Assembly: GCF_000953655.1 (NCBI RefSeq)
Contig: NZ_LN681225.1
Coordinates: 1,132,001-1,196,000 of the forward strand
Source of the DNA: Legionella hackeliae
GTDB lineage: Bacteria > Pseudomonadota > Gammaproteobacteria > Legionellales > Legionellaceae
Reading direction: 5' to 3'
Length of the DNA stretch: 64,000 bases
The translations under genes were made by a program, and so were the position numbers. This document shows positions 16,073-25,485 of this stretch, piece by piece. Numbering within the stretch: position 1 is the first letter of the stretch; each line of letters starts with the position of its first letter. The notes under the pieces were generated by a model. The model searched no databases, was not told where the DNA came from, and saw nothing but the letters and a program-made list of their open reading frames with translations.

Positions 16073-16960
16073 CTATTCTGAAAGGTAGAGGGTATGTTCT
16101 ATCATTCGTCTTGCAAGCCTCGCTAATACAGGATTTGTATTTTTATAATAAGGCAGCATGATAAGTGCAATGGACAAAGCCCATCCACGGCCTCTTTGCC
16201 ATGTTGTATCATCAATGTTTTCTAAATTGGACCGAAAAATTTTTCGAGAATGAGCGTTAAGTAAACTCCAGGCAATCACCAGATCACAGCCAGGATCACC
16301 AATCCCCACATCAGAAAAATCAATTACCGCATTAAGTCGATTGTTCCGTACCAGAATATTTCCTGGTAAAAAATCGCCATGTACCCAGACAGGATTTTTT
16401 GTCCAGCTGGGAAGGCTAGCTAGTTGATTCCATAAAGAAGTGGCTAATTGCGTATCAATATCGTCTTTTAATTGAGCCAGGGCTTGGGTTGTTTCTTCAT
16501 TTAATTCTTTTAAAGGGACTCCACGTCTTGATAAGGGACCATTTTCCAATGTTATGCTGTGTAATTCATTGAGAAAACACGCCAAATCTTTAGCGAGTAC
16601 TTCATACTCACTATCATTCTCAAAAGGGGGGGTATATCCTTCATTCCAACGCACAATGAGCCAAGCCCAAGGATAGAACGTTTCGGGTGCCCCTTTAAAA
16701 AAAGGCTCCGAGATTGGCATTTTTAAACATTGAGAAATCTTAGGCACCCATTCATATTCTTTTTTTATACTTTCAGTCGCCCAATCGATTCGAGGTAAAC
16801 GAACGACATAATCATCCCCTAAACGAAATAGAGCATTGTCTGTTCCGCTGGACAAAATGGGTGCTAGTGATAAATTTTTCCACTGAGGACATTGTTTTTG
16901 AAGAAGATGGCGAACAAGGTCCTCATCGATTGTAAATTCGTTTTCATGCATCTTCGCCAT
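16073..16960 (-). CDS. APH-family phosphotransferase
   Basis: A kinase-fold protein of 295 residues related to aminoglycoside phosphotransferases. The catalytic loop is HGDFLPGNILV (about residues 196-206), with the metal-binding IDFSDVGIGDPGCDL about 12 residues later. The nucleotide-binding N-lobe has the SSGTDNALFRLGDDYVVRLPR stretch. ATG 16960 is preferred over the TTG at 16966. Family members phosphorylate aminoglycosides, other antibiotics, or sugars and small metabolites. The substrate cannot be read from sequence, so an antibiotic-resistance role should not be assumed. Confidence 0.85.
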   Translation of the reverse strand: MAKMHENEFTIDEDLVRHLLQKQCPQWKNLSLAPILSSGTDNALFRLGDDYVVRLPRIDWATESIKKEYEWVPKISQCLKMPISEPFFKGAPETFYPWAWLIVRWNEGYTPPFENDSEYEVLAKDLACFLNELHSITLENGPLSRRGVPLKELNEETTQALAQLKDDIDTQLATSLWNQLASLPSWTKNPVWVHGDFLPGNILVRNNRLNAVIDFSDVGIGDPGCDLVIAWSLLNAHSRKIFRSNLENIDDTTWQRGRGWALSIALIMLPYYKNTNPVLARLARRMIEHTLYLSE

Positions 16961-16996
16961 AATCAACTCTAAATTAAGGATATCCAGACAAGGGAA

Positions 16997-18601
16997 TTAT
17001 AAAGTAAAGTTCGATGTGATAGGCATGCGCCAGTCACGTCCGAAAGCTCTTGGTGAGATTTTAATGCCTGGGGCTGCCTGTCGACGCTTGTATTCATTCC
17101 GTTTAATCAAACGAATAATTTGCCACACCTCTTTTTCAGGATAGCCTGCTCTAATAATTTCCTCTGCAGAGACGTTATTTTCCATATAAGCATGGATAAT
17201 GGCATCCAGTGTTGCATAATCAGGTAATGAATCTTGATCCGTCTGGTTCTTTGCTAATTCCGCGGACGGCGCTCTTGTGATCACGCGTTCAGGGATTACA
17301 GGTGATATTAGGTTGCGATAACGGGCTAACGCGTATACTTGCGTTTTTAAAACATCTTTTAACACGGCAAATCCACCTGCCATATCACCATACAAGGTTG
17401 CATAACCAACAGCCGTTTCACTTTTGTTGCTGGTAGTAAGCACCATTTTGCCCGTCTTATTTGAGAGTGCCATTAATAAAACACCACGAATTCGGGCCTG
17501 GATATTTTCTTCTGTTGTATCAGGTTTAAAACCGGCAAAAACAGGTTCAAGGGTTTCAAGAAAACTACTAAATACTGATTCAATGGAAAGTGTAGTGCTC
17601 GCTACATTCAAATGGTTTAACTGTTTTCTGGCATCAATAAGACTAATATCTGCGGTGTATCGAGAAGGCATCATTACCGCGTGAACCCTGGAAGCGCCCA
17701 AGGCATCAACAGCAATGGCTAGTGTAAGCGCTGAGTCTATACCGCCCGACAAACCCAATAATACGCCAGGAAAACCATTTTTTTCCACATAGTCACGTGT
17801 ACCACAAACCAGGGCTTTATAAATTAATTCGTTCCTCTCTAATAAAGGAGTAATGTCTCCTGTAATTTGATGATTATTGAAAGTGATAGGGTGCAATACC
17901 TCCTGAAATGCAGGAGCTCGAGCACAAAGTTTACCCTGTGCATCAAAGACCATGGATTGGCCATCGAAAACCAGTTCGTCTTGACCGCCAACCTGATTGA
18001 CGTAAATCATGACAGTACCTTGTTCTGAGTAGTGGGCAAGCAGGTCTTCGCGCAATTGCTGCTTTTGGTCATCAAAAGGGGATGCATTTAAGCAAAAGAT
18101 ACCGTCAACCTTTGCTTGCAACAGTTGATCAACTGGACCTTTAAACCAAAGATCTTCACAAATACAAACACCAAATCGATAGTTTCTTATCGACAAAATG
18201 CAAGGTCCAGCCTCACCTGATTTAAAGTAACGTTTTTCGTCAAATACACCGTAATTGGGCAAGTGATGCTTGTGATAAAGAGCAATGCGCTCGCCTTTGT
18301 AAAAAATACTGGCGGAATTAAAACAGTCTTCACCCTCTAGACTGGGATGGCCCACAATGACAAAACAGTCTTTACTCATTCGCTCAATAGTTTTTAAAGC
18401 ACGTTCTACTTGTTGGTGAAAATCATAACGCAACAGTAAATCCTCAGGTGGATAACCAGTGAGTGCTAACTCAGGAAATACAATGACATCCTGCTTTAGT
18501 TGATGCGAGTCAACAATCGAGCAAATTTTCTCCGCATTTGCTTCCACTGCACCAACCACCGGATTAAGTTGTGCCATTAAAATTTTTAGAGCGTGTGACA
18601 T
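16997..18601 (-). CDS. nadE: Glutamine-dependent NAD+ synthetase
   Basis: Final step of NAD synthesis, amidating nicotinate adenine dinucleotide with ammonia from glutamine. The N-terminal nitrilase-type glutaminase domain shows its triad: Glu in FPELALTGYPPEDLL, Lys in YHKHHLPNYGVFDE, and Cys in FGVCICEDLW. The C-terminal synthetase domain has the ATP-pyrophosphatase loop LSGGIDSAL near residue 284, and TTSNKSE. At 534 residues it is the usual length for the two-domain bacterial form. It starts at ATG 18601, upstream of a 180-bp divergent intergenic region. Confidence 0.97.
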   Translation of the reverse strand: MSHALKILMAQLNPVVGAVEANAEKICSIVDSHQLKQDVIVFPELALTGYPPEDLLLRYDFHQQVERALKTIERMSKDCFVIVGHPSLEGEDCFNSASIFYKGERIALYHKHHLPNYGVFDEKRYFKSGEAGPCILSIRNYRFGVCICEDLWFKGPVDQLLQAKVDGIFCLNASPFDDQKQQLREDLLAHYSEQGTVMIYVNQVGGQDELVFDGQSMVFDAQGKLCARAPAFQEVLHPITFNNHQITGDITPLLERNELIYKALVCGTRDYVEKNGFPGVLLGLSGGIDSALTLAIAVDALGASRVHAVMMPSRYTADISLIDARKQLNHLNVASTTLSIESVFSSFLETLEPVFAGFKPDTTEENIQARIRGVLLMALSNKTGKMVLTTSNKSETAVGYATLYGDMAGGFAVLKDVLKTQVYALARYRNLISPVIPERVITRAPSAELAKNQTDQDSLPDYATLDAIIHAYMENNVSAEEIIRAGYPEKEVWQIIRLIKRNEYKRRQAAPGIKISPRAFGRDWRMPITSNFTL

Positions 18602-18717
18602 GTAATTTTTTAACCTTGATATAACCTTTCCTAAATTCTATAACAAACTTCATTTAAAGCTATCGTTCAGTTGATATTTAATTGATTCAGGCATTTTTTC
18701 CTATAAATTGTACATAA

Positions 18718-18737
18718 TTTAATTTTTCCTTAAGAAT
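18718..18737 (+). promoter_or_regulatory. Candidate PmrA box
   Basis: Half-sites TTTAATTTT and CTTAAGAAT separated by two bases. Each matches the remembered Legionella PmrA consensus at 7 of 9 positions. The box ends 45 bp upstream of the ATG at 18783. The downstream -10 is AT-rich but not distinctive. Since the region is AT-rich, chance similarity is possible. Confidence 0.35.
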
Positions 18738-18782
18738 AATTGGGTAAAACTACCCTTGAAATAGAAAATATAGGTATAAATT

Positions 18783-20531
18783 ATGAAAAGACGTTCCTTA
18801 GCTCGTTTGATCACAAATGATTTAGCTGATTTAGCCTTTTTGCTTACTGATGTGATTGCCAGTGAAGAATCAATTCGTTTTATGATGACGATGTTTAAGG
18901 ACAAAAAAGCGCTTATCAACATTGAACACGTTCATAAAGACCAATTTCTAAAATACTTGGAGAAAAGAGTCACTGATGAAGGTCTTTTTTCAAAAGAAGG
19001 TCATCACCAATTTTTAGTGGAAGTTGGTTACCGCAGTAAAGCTAAACAAAGGGATCCTGCGACTATACATTACTGCGGTTTGGATTTATTCATTCGCCCA
19101 GGATTGCCTCCCATAGCATTTGTTGCTGATCACTATCGTTTACACGGTGGCTATTATGGTGAGTTTCAAGCAATTTCCCAAAAGCTGGGGGTTCAATTTG
19201 TTGTAGTTGGAGGGGGTGTTTATCAGGCTGATAGTGTTCACTGTCCGATATTTACATTCATGCATTTACTACTAACGGCTAAGGATAAAGAGTTATTATC
19301 TTTCCTGGAAAGTAAGGTGGGGGATAATAAATCGCTGGATGTAGTCAATATTACCTGGGATGACTTACCCCCATCCTATGTACAATATCCTCAAAGCATG
19401 ACGACTATCTGGGATTATGTCGATAAAGTTAAAAAGAAAGAGAGCTTGCCCCCTCATATACCAAGCAAATTATTATCTGAATCTGCATTCGCAGAAAAAG
19501 TCTCCCCGGGGTTTTCCCCTATACAAAGTAAAGATCCTGGCTTAAACAATAAAATGCGAAGTAAAGGAGTAAAATATCTTGCAGCAGATTACGCTGGGAT
19601 GGCAGTTTTAGAACTGGAAAAAAATCCTGAAGTATATACAGATCAAATGCTGATTGATATTTGCTATAAAGAGCGATATCCCCTGATTCATCAAATGCTT
19701 ACTAAAGCTTTGTATATAGAGCAAACATATCCTTGGAAAGAAAAAATTGACAAATCGCATCCTCTGTTTGAATTGGCCTTTGCCCATGGGCCTGTTTTGG
19801 AGTTTTGCCTGAGTAAACCAGGGTTTGGTAAAATTTTTAATGATGAGGCTATTTTATTGCTCATGCAAAAAGGTTTTCTCGACCCAGCAATATTTTTTAC
19901 CAAACTCACAAGAGTGTCCTCAAGCATCGAACTTGACCTACAAATTGTAAATTTCGTGGTCGGTAATCTGCCTGCTTGTAGTTTTTTAGCAAAAGCCTTG
20001 ATTAATGAGGATAAAGTTGATAAACAACTACTTTTGACGGTGTTGTTTTCAACAAAAACAAAGGCATTTTTCCAGGATACACTGCTAACCGACTTATTTA
20101 TGACTGGTCATATTTCTTTATCAATGATAGACAAGATCTTACCTTATAAAATAGATAAGCAGCTCTTCAAACAGTTAAATCATAACACCAGAATGGAATA
20201 TCTTAAAATGCTATTCTTTGCTTCAGAAACAATGAAGGAAGAGAAGTTTTTGGAAGTCAAGACTACAACACCAAGTACGTTAATTACCGCAAGTAAATTG
20301 GAAGACGTGGAAGAGGAGAATGCTGAACACACCGATTTTGATCAAGATTTGTTTACAGTTCCAGAAGTCAAGACCGTTAAACCCACTGAATCTGCCAAAA
20401 AACCTGGCATTAATGTTGGATTACTGATTCAATCGATGACTAATGGGGGCATTTTACAGTCGCCAACCCTTTCCCATGTCGAGCATCCTGAGAAATCAAA
20501 ATCTGTTGAAATTAAAGTTAATGTACTTTAG
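18783..20531 (+). CDS. Orphan protein with possible clan CE (YopJ/Ulp1-like) active site
   Basis: A 582-residue soluble protein. The first 200 residues show an arrangement like clan CE cysteine proteases and YopJ acetyltransferases: His96 (TIHYCG), Asp116 (VADHY), Gln148 and Cys154 (YQADSVHCPIF). The His-to-acid gap is 20, and the Gln-to-Cys spacing of six residues is the one I know from YopJ and Ulp1. The following IFTFMHLL helix is also typical. Residues 250-480 are helical and may form a repeat or lipid/protein-binding region. The C-terminus is low-complexity. A PmrA-like box lies upstream. I infer a host-directed effector. The family match is by pattern only. Confidence 0.6.
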   Translation: MKRRSLARLITNDLADLAFLLTDVIASEESIRFMMTMFKDKKALINIEHVHKDQFLKYLEKRVTDEGLFSKEGHHQFLVEVGYRSKAKQRDPATIHYCGLDLFIRPGLPPIAFVADHYRLHGGYYGEFQAISQKLGVQFVVVGGGVYQADSVHCPIFTFMHLLLTAKDKELLSFLESKVGDNKSLDVVNITWDDLPPSYVQYPQSMTTIWDYVDKVKKKESLPPHIPSKLLSESAFAEKVSPGFSPIQSKDPGLNNKMRSKGVKYLAADYAGMAVLELEKNPEVYTDQMLIDICYKERYPLIHQMLTKALYIEQTYPWKEKIDKSHPLFELAFAHGPVLEFCLSKPGFGKIFNDEAILLLMQKGFLDPAIFFTKLTRVSSSIELDLQIVNFVVGNLPACSFLAKALINEDKVDKQLLLTVLFSTKTKAFFQDTLLTDLFMTGHISLSMIDKILPYKIDKQLFKQLNHNTRMEYLKMLFFASETMKEEKFLEVKTTTPSTLITASKLEDVEEENAEHTDFDQDLFTVPEVKTVKPTESAKKPGINVGLLIQSMTNGGILQSPTLSHVEHPEKSKSVEIKVNVL

Positions 20532-20537
20532 ACAAAC

Positions 20538-20565
20538 AAATTCGCCTCTTTTAAGAGGCGAATTT
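20538..20565. terminator. Bidirectional terminator
   Basis: Stem AAATTCGCCTCTT / AAGAGGCGAATTT with a two-base loop (effectively a 4-nt loop), T-run on the plus side and A-run on the other. It lies between the convergent genes ending at 20531 and 20566. Confidence 0.9.
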
Positions 20566-21402
20566 TTAACTGGGTGGATTGGGTGAGCCAGCGACGCTAT
20601 CTCGCTTACTTGCGATTCTTAAAAGATGAACTTGAATTTCTTCAAAAGTAGATAGATGTAACGAATTACTAGCAGACAATCCCTCACCAAGGCTCGCGTT
20701 AAAGATTATTGGGTCATCTGTATTATAACTTTTTTCTGCATTTGCACAGGCTAACAAAGCACAATTAAAGGCTTTCTCCGCCTTTACCTTGTTGTCTAAA
20801 TGTTGTTGAAAGAAGGCAAATTGTAAGTACGCTTCAGCCAGCATTATATAAGCATAACAACCATAATTAGGAGTTAGTTTTTTTAATTCTGCGAAGAGTT
20901 TTTTGAAGTGCGAATCAGTCTCAGAGTGTTTAAAGGATTGACAATTTTCATAGACATATTGGGCATATCTCTGACAAGCGTGGATAGATTCATAGTTCAT
21001 TGCTTTTTGAATATAATCCTGTTCTAACTTAGTGCTGTTAGGGCAATATTTTTTAATTCGTACCGCTTTATGATAGAAGTAAATACCAAGAAATAAGTGC
21101 AATGGATTACTTTGGGACTGATTAAATAAGGCTTTTTGCGAGTCATTAGTAAGAATAATGCCGTAAGTACTCCATAACTTTGCCCACTCTTTATCAAAAG
21201 TTGGTGAAAGACAAGTCTTGTAAAACTCAGGGATAGTACAAGCAAATTTAACGAGTAGATCAAAATTACTTTGGGAGAGCATCAATTTCACAGTTGCAAT
21301 CCTTTCTTCGTCAGAAGCCGCAAGAAATTTATCACGCAAGATGAGGTTTAAACCCTCAATTTTTAAAAAATCATTTAAAGATTCGTAAAATTGATTGAAC
21401 AT
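20566..21402 (-). CDS. Helical orphan protein
   Basis: A 278-residue soluble, largely alpha-helical protein without signal peptide or membrane segments. It has several aromatic-rich helix pairs (for instance around residues 105-150 and 180-215, with LAEAYLQFAFFQQHLD and KAEKAFNCALLACANAE) that look like tetratricopeptide-type hairpins. I do not recognise a named family with confidence. Genes of this style are common among Legionella-specific proteins and some are Dot/Icm substrates. The neighbour on the other side of the terminator is also effector-like. The role is unknown. Confidence 0.6.
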   Translation of the reverse strand: MFNQFYESLNDFLKIEGLNLILRDKFLAASDEERIATVKLMLSQSNFDLLVKFACTIPEFYKTCLSPTFDKEWAKLWSTYGIILTNDSQKALFNQSQSNPLHLFLGIYFYHKAVRIKKYCPNSTKLEQDYIQKAMNYESIHACQRYAQYVYENCQSFKHSETDSHFKKLFAELKKLTPNYGCYAYIMLAEAYLQFAFFQQHLDNKVKAEKAFNCALLACANAEKSYNTDDPIIFNASLGEGLSASNSLHLSTFEEIQVHLLRIASKRDSVAGSPNPPS

Positions 21403-21548
21403 CAGGGGACTCGTTTCCGCAAAGTTGTTTTTAATTTAATTAAAGTGTAAATATTTTCTGCAATACAATGTTTAGTTTACATTCAATATCAAAAATAAGT
21501 CAAATTAGGTTATAATTGTCTGTTTAACTTTCAACGAGTAAAGGTTGT

Positions 21549-24500
21549 ATGCTCAAAGATGCATTATCACGGATGGCCAATGTTTTTTCTCCTGCCGTTT
21601 TGATGAATGGTCAAGAGTATCAGCAAAAAGGGTATGTGCTTAATATTCGCCTTAGCGATGGTTTGCTTAAAGCTCGTGTGAAAGGGCGCTCGGGTCAAAT
21701 CTATGACGTACATCTTGATCTGAAATCCTGGCCCAAAAATCCTGCTTATTGTAGCTGTTCTTATCGAATCAATTGTAAACATGCTGCTGCAAGTTTATTT
21801 TCGCTGCAGGTCAGAGAAAATTATGAAATACCTGCCCCTTCAACTCAGAATAAAGTGAAATCTTTAGATTCCTGGTTGACTGAGCTTCGTGAAAAAGAAG
21901 AGGAAAAAATTGTAAGAGATAGTTCTCATGAGCTTGTTTATCTCATCGAACCACAACTTAATGAATATGAACATCGTATCATTGTAAAACTTGCGATTGC
22001 CAAGCGACGAAAACGAGGGGGACTAGGGAAAAAGAATTTTTTTAATAGTGTTACAGATAGTCGTCGCCAATATTTTACGAGTGAGGATGAAAAAGTTGTC
22101 ACCGCTCTTCTTGAAAAAACTAACTACAATAAAAACTGGTTTGATCGCTTCCCGATTCGAAATAGCGAATTACTGGAAGAAATCTTAAATACCAATAGAG
22201 CCTATTTGGCTCGTGGACAAGAGCCGAAATTAGAGTTAGGTGAGACTGTAAACGCAACATTGACATGGCAATTAGCACCCGATGGCAGACAATACCCGAT
22301 TTTAAAGGCAGAAATTGACGAAGAAGCACTGTCCCCTGTTTTTTTAGACAGAGCGTGGTATTTTGATGAAGATAATAATGCAATGGGCATAATAACAATG
22401 CCTTATAACCTGGCGAATATAAAAAAAATCCTGAAGACTGATCCTGTGGGGTTAGAGGAAGTTTCTAACACTATTGCACAATTAAGAGATGATTACCCTG
22501 ATATACCTTTGCCAACAATTTATGAAAAAATAGAAAAACGTCAAGTAAAACCTTCCGTGTTAATTTCCTTTGATGCTGTGCCATTGTCAGACAATTTGGG
22601 AGCGACCAATGCAACACCTTCATTGCTCTTTGTTGTGGATATATTTTTTAATTATGAAGACATAAAAGTTAAAGCCGACAATAATCATAAGCTCATCAAG
22701 GAAGAGGGAAACACACTGGTAGAGTTCACACGTGATGTTTTTCTTGAAAAATCGATATACACGGAAATTTCGCAAATTCTTTCGATTCGTAGTCCTTCAC
22801 TGACTGAAAAATTGTGGGCGGAATATGATATTAGCCATGAAAATGTGTTAACAAATTTTCATAGTGACGGCGATTTACCCAAACTTTATAAAAATATCCT
22901 TCCCGTATTTGAAAAAAAACAGTGGAATGTGGAATTTATCCATCCTGTTTATCAGGAACTCGTGAGTGCGGATGATGTAGAGTGGTTTTCTGAAGTCGAA
23001 GAAGGGGGTAATGATTTTTTTTCCTATCAGTTAGGGATTTTAGTGGATGGAAAACAAGTCAGCATCGTTCCTTTGGTCGCAGAGTTAATTACAAGACTTG
23101 ATAAAAATAAAATTGAGTCACTGTCGGATCAGACTCTGGTTAAGATGCCATTGCCAGAGGGCAAAATGTTACAAATGGAATTGGGACGAGTTAAACCCTT
23201 AATCCGCTTTCTGCTGCAATATGGAACGCGCCATATTAAAGGTGAAGCGCGCATCAGCGTGAGTCGGTATCAGCTTATTTTAATGCGGGAAACGGAACAG
23301 GCGATGCGTGCCATTTCATCTCGTTGGCTTGGTGCTGAAACGATAAGACAACAATTAAACCAGTTAACTACATTGACCAATTTACCAAAAATCGAACTAC
23401 CTTTGGGATTAAAAACCACCCTGCGCGATTATCAGCAAGAAGGACTCAATTGGTTGCAATTTTTGCGCTCCAGTCATTTTGGAGGTGTCCTTGCTGATGA
23501 TATGGGATTAGGAAAAACTGTCCAAACATTGGCACATTTACAAGTTGAAAAAGAAGCAGGACGTTTAACCAAAGCAACATTGATAGTAGCTCCGACCAGT
23601 TTAGTTTGGAATTGGTTTGCAGAGGCAAAACGGTTTACACCAGAATTAAAGTTGTTGGTATTCCACGGTGCTTTGCGACATCAGGATAACTTCGATGACT
23701 ATGATGTCATTATTTCAACATATGGGCTTATTCAACGCGATAAATCTCGCTTTGTGGATTATCCATTTTATTACCTCATTTTGGATGAATCACAATCGAT
23801 TAAGAATGCGCGAACTAAAACAACACAAATAATTCAACAGATTCAGGCGCAACATCGTCTTTGCTTATCGGGTACACCGCTTGAAAACCATCTAGGCGAG
23901 CTTTGGTCTTTATTCCACTTTTTAATGCCTGGTTTATTAGGAGATGCAAAGCAATTTAGCCAATTTTTTAAAAAACCAATCGAAAAACAAAATGATATGG
24001 AACGACGACAGTTGCTAGCAAAGCGTGTCCAGCCCTTTATATTACGTCGAACCAAAAATCAGGTTGCGCGTGAGCTACCTGATAAAACTGAAATGACTCT
24101 TGCGATTGAGATTTCCGGAGCTCAGCGCGATCTCTATGAAGCAATACGCATGAGTATGGAGAAAAAGGTACGGGAAGCAATTTCTAAACAGGGAATGGAG
24201 AAAAGTCATATTGTATTGTTAGATGCTTTATTGAAGTTAAGACAGGTCTGTTGTGATCCGAAATTGTTATCCATGCCTGAAGCCGAAATGGCTTATGAAA
24301 CTTCTGCAAAACTTGATGCTTTAATGGAGTTATTAAGCAGTTTGGTTGACGAAGGACGACGGATCCTGATTTTCTCCCAATTTACCTCCATGCTTAAATT
24401 AATTGAAGAACAATTGATTCGCCAAAATTATTCTTACTTGAAGTTGACAGGGCAAACGCAAAACAGACAAACGTTAGTCGATAAATTCCAACAAGGCGAT

Positions 24501-24821
24501 GTTTCAATTTTTTTAATCAGTTTAAAAGCAGGGGGTACGGGATTAAATTTAACTCGAGCCGATACCGTCATTCATTATGACCCCTGGTGGAATCCCGCGG
24601 TCGAAGATCAAGCTACCGATAGAAGTCATCGAATTGGTCAAGCAAACCCTGTGTTTGTTTATAAATTAATCACCTCTGGTACTGTTGAAGAAGTAATTTT
24701 GGCAATGCAGGAGAGAAAGAGACAATTGTTTGATGGGATTTTATCCGACAATATCAAGGGAATAACAGGGCTAACGAAACAAGACATTGAGCAATTTTTT
24801 ATGCCGTTGCCTGCTGAGTAG
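21549..24821 (+). CDS. SWIM zinc-finger SNF2-family helicase/ATPase
   Basis: A 1090-residue DNA-translocating ATPase. Residues about 72-82 form a SWIM zinc site (CSCSYRINCKH). The C-terminal half is a complete SNF2 motor: GVLADDMGLGKTVQT (motif I), LILDESQSIKN (motif II, DESQ), LSGTPLENH (III), then ILIFSQFTSML, ISLKAGGTGLNLT and DRSHRIGQ (IV to VI). The central region is a poorly conserved linker. Such RapA/HepA-like proteins act on transcription or nucleoprotein complexes. The exact cellular role of the SWIM-SNF2 group is not settled. It is monocistronic by appearance. Confidence 0.93.
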   Translation: MLKDALSRMANVFSPAVLMNGQEYQQKGYVLNIRLSDGLLKARVKGRSGQIYDVHLDLKSWPKNPAYCSCSYRINCKHAAASLFSLQVRENYEIPAPSTQNKVKSLDSWLTELREKEEEKIVRDSSHELVYLIEPQLNEYEHRIIVKLAIAKRRKRGGLGKKNFFNSVTDSRRQYFTSEDEKVVTALLEKTNYNKNWFDRFPIRNSELLEEILNTNRAYLARGQEPKLELGETVNATLTWQLAPDGRQYPILKAEIDEEALSPVFLDRAWYFDEDNNAMGIITMPYNLANIKKILKTDPVGLEEVSNTIAQLRDDYPDIPLPTIYEKIEKRQVKPSVLISFDAVPLSDNLGATNATPSLLFVVDIFFNYEDIKVKADNNHKLIKEEGNTLVEFTRDVFLEKSIYTEISQILSIRSPSLTEKLWAEYDISHENVLTNFHSDGDLPKLYKNILPVFEKKQWNVEFIHPVYQELVSADDVEWFSEVEEGGNDFFSYQLGILVDGKQVSIVPLVAELITRLDKNKIESLSDQTLVKMPLPEGKMLQMELGRVKPLIRFLLQYGTRHIKGEARISVSRYQLILMRETEQAMRAISSRWLGAETIRQQLNQLTTLTNLPKIELPLGLKTTLRDYQQEGLNWLQFLRSSHFGGVLADDMGLGKTVQTLAHLQVEKEAGRLTKATLIVAPTSLVWNWFAEAKRFTPELKLLVFHGALRHQDNFDDYDVIISTYGLIQRDKSRFVDYPFYYLILDESQSIKNARTKTTQIIQQIQAQHRLCLSGTPLENHLGELWSLFHFLMPGLLGDAKQFSQFFKKPIEKQNDMERRQLLAKRVQPFILRRTKNQVARELPDKTEMTLAIEISGAQRDLYEAIRMSMEKKVREAISKQGMEKSHIVLLDALLKLRQVCCDPKLLSMPEAEMAYETSAKLDALMELLSSLVDEGRRILIFSQFTSMLKLIEEQLIRQNYSYLKLTGQTQNRQTLVDKFQQGDVSIFLISLKAGGTGLNLTRADTVIHYDPWWNPAVEDQATDRSHRIGQANPVFVYKLITSGTVEEVILAMQERKRQLFDGILSDNIKGITGLTKQDIEQFFMPLPAE

Positions 24822-24958
24822 TAATCTTATCCACTCTGGCCTAATTTTAATATGTTTTTCGTCTATCGGAAAGCACTCAAAAAAAGTTATTGCTTTTTGA
24901 TTGCAAAGCCGAAAATCATAGCCTATTCTTTTTATGAGAAAAATTATGGAGAAAACTC

Positions 24959-25387
24959 ATGAGACAATGGAAGGCGTTATTAGCATTTGTGGTAATGGTA
25001 TTGTTCTTACCTGTTGCTTTAGCTGCTTCACCCGCAGGTACCTGGACAACGATTGATGACAAAACCGGCCAGAAACGAGCTGTAATTCGTCTGTCAGTAT
25101 CCGGTGGTACTCTGAATGGTACAATTGTAAAAGTTTATCCACAACCAGGTGATACTGGTATTTGCTCTAAATGCCCAGGTGGTTTTAAAGGCAAACCAAT
25201 TCAAGGTCTACAGTTTGTTTGGGGTCTAAAAGACAAAGGTAATGGCGAGTGGGAAGGTGGCCAAATTCTTGATCCTAAAACAGGTAAAGTTTATCGCGCT
25301 AAAATGACCTTAAAAGGGAACAAACTTTATGTACGTGGCTACGTGGGTGTTTCTGCTCTCGGACGTACTCAAGTTTGGGTTAGATAA
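24959..25387 (+). CDS. Secreted DUF2147 family protein
   Basis: A 142-residue protein with a signal peptide to about residue 22 (ALAA). The mature chain has the DUF2147 pattern: GTWTTIDDKTGQKRAVIRL, a central CSKCPG pair of cysteines, GLQFVWGLK, GGQILDPKTGKVYRAKM, and a terminal GRTQVWVR. Members are small lipocalin-like beta-barrels of the envelope, with no established reaction. A ribosome site GGAG lies seven bases before the ATG. A strong terminator follows. Confidence 0.88.
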   Translation: MRQWKALLAFVVMVLFLPVALAASPAGTWTTIDDKTGQKRAVIRLSVSGGTLNGTIVKVYPQPGDTGICSKCPGGFKGKPIQGLQFVWGLKDKGNGEWEGGQILDPKTGKVYRAKMTLKGNKLYVRGYVGVSALGRTQVWVR

Positions 25388-25411
25388 TTCGCTTTTTCAA
25401 AAAAATATTAA

Positions 25412-25440
25412 AAAGACACACCTCCAGTGTGTCTTTTTTT
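25412..25440 (+). terminator. Rho-independent terminator
   Basis: Stem AAAGACACAC / GTGTGTCTTT with loop CTCCA followed by seven or more T. It lies 24 bp after the DUF2147 gene and before dnaB. Confidence 0.93.
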
Positions 25441-25485
25441 ATATTCAGGGTACAATAAGCACACTATCGCTTTCATACTGTTATC

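Noticed and set aside
16073-16960. Aminoglycoside resistance gene
   Set aside because: The fold is right, but the family includes many metabolic kinases and no resistance context (integron, transposon) is present. The substrate is left open.
21567-24055. Minus-strand frames of 60-92 codons opposite the SNF2 helicase
   Set aside because: They are antisense shadows of a strongly conserved helicase and lack ribosome sites.
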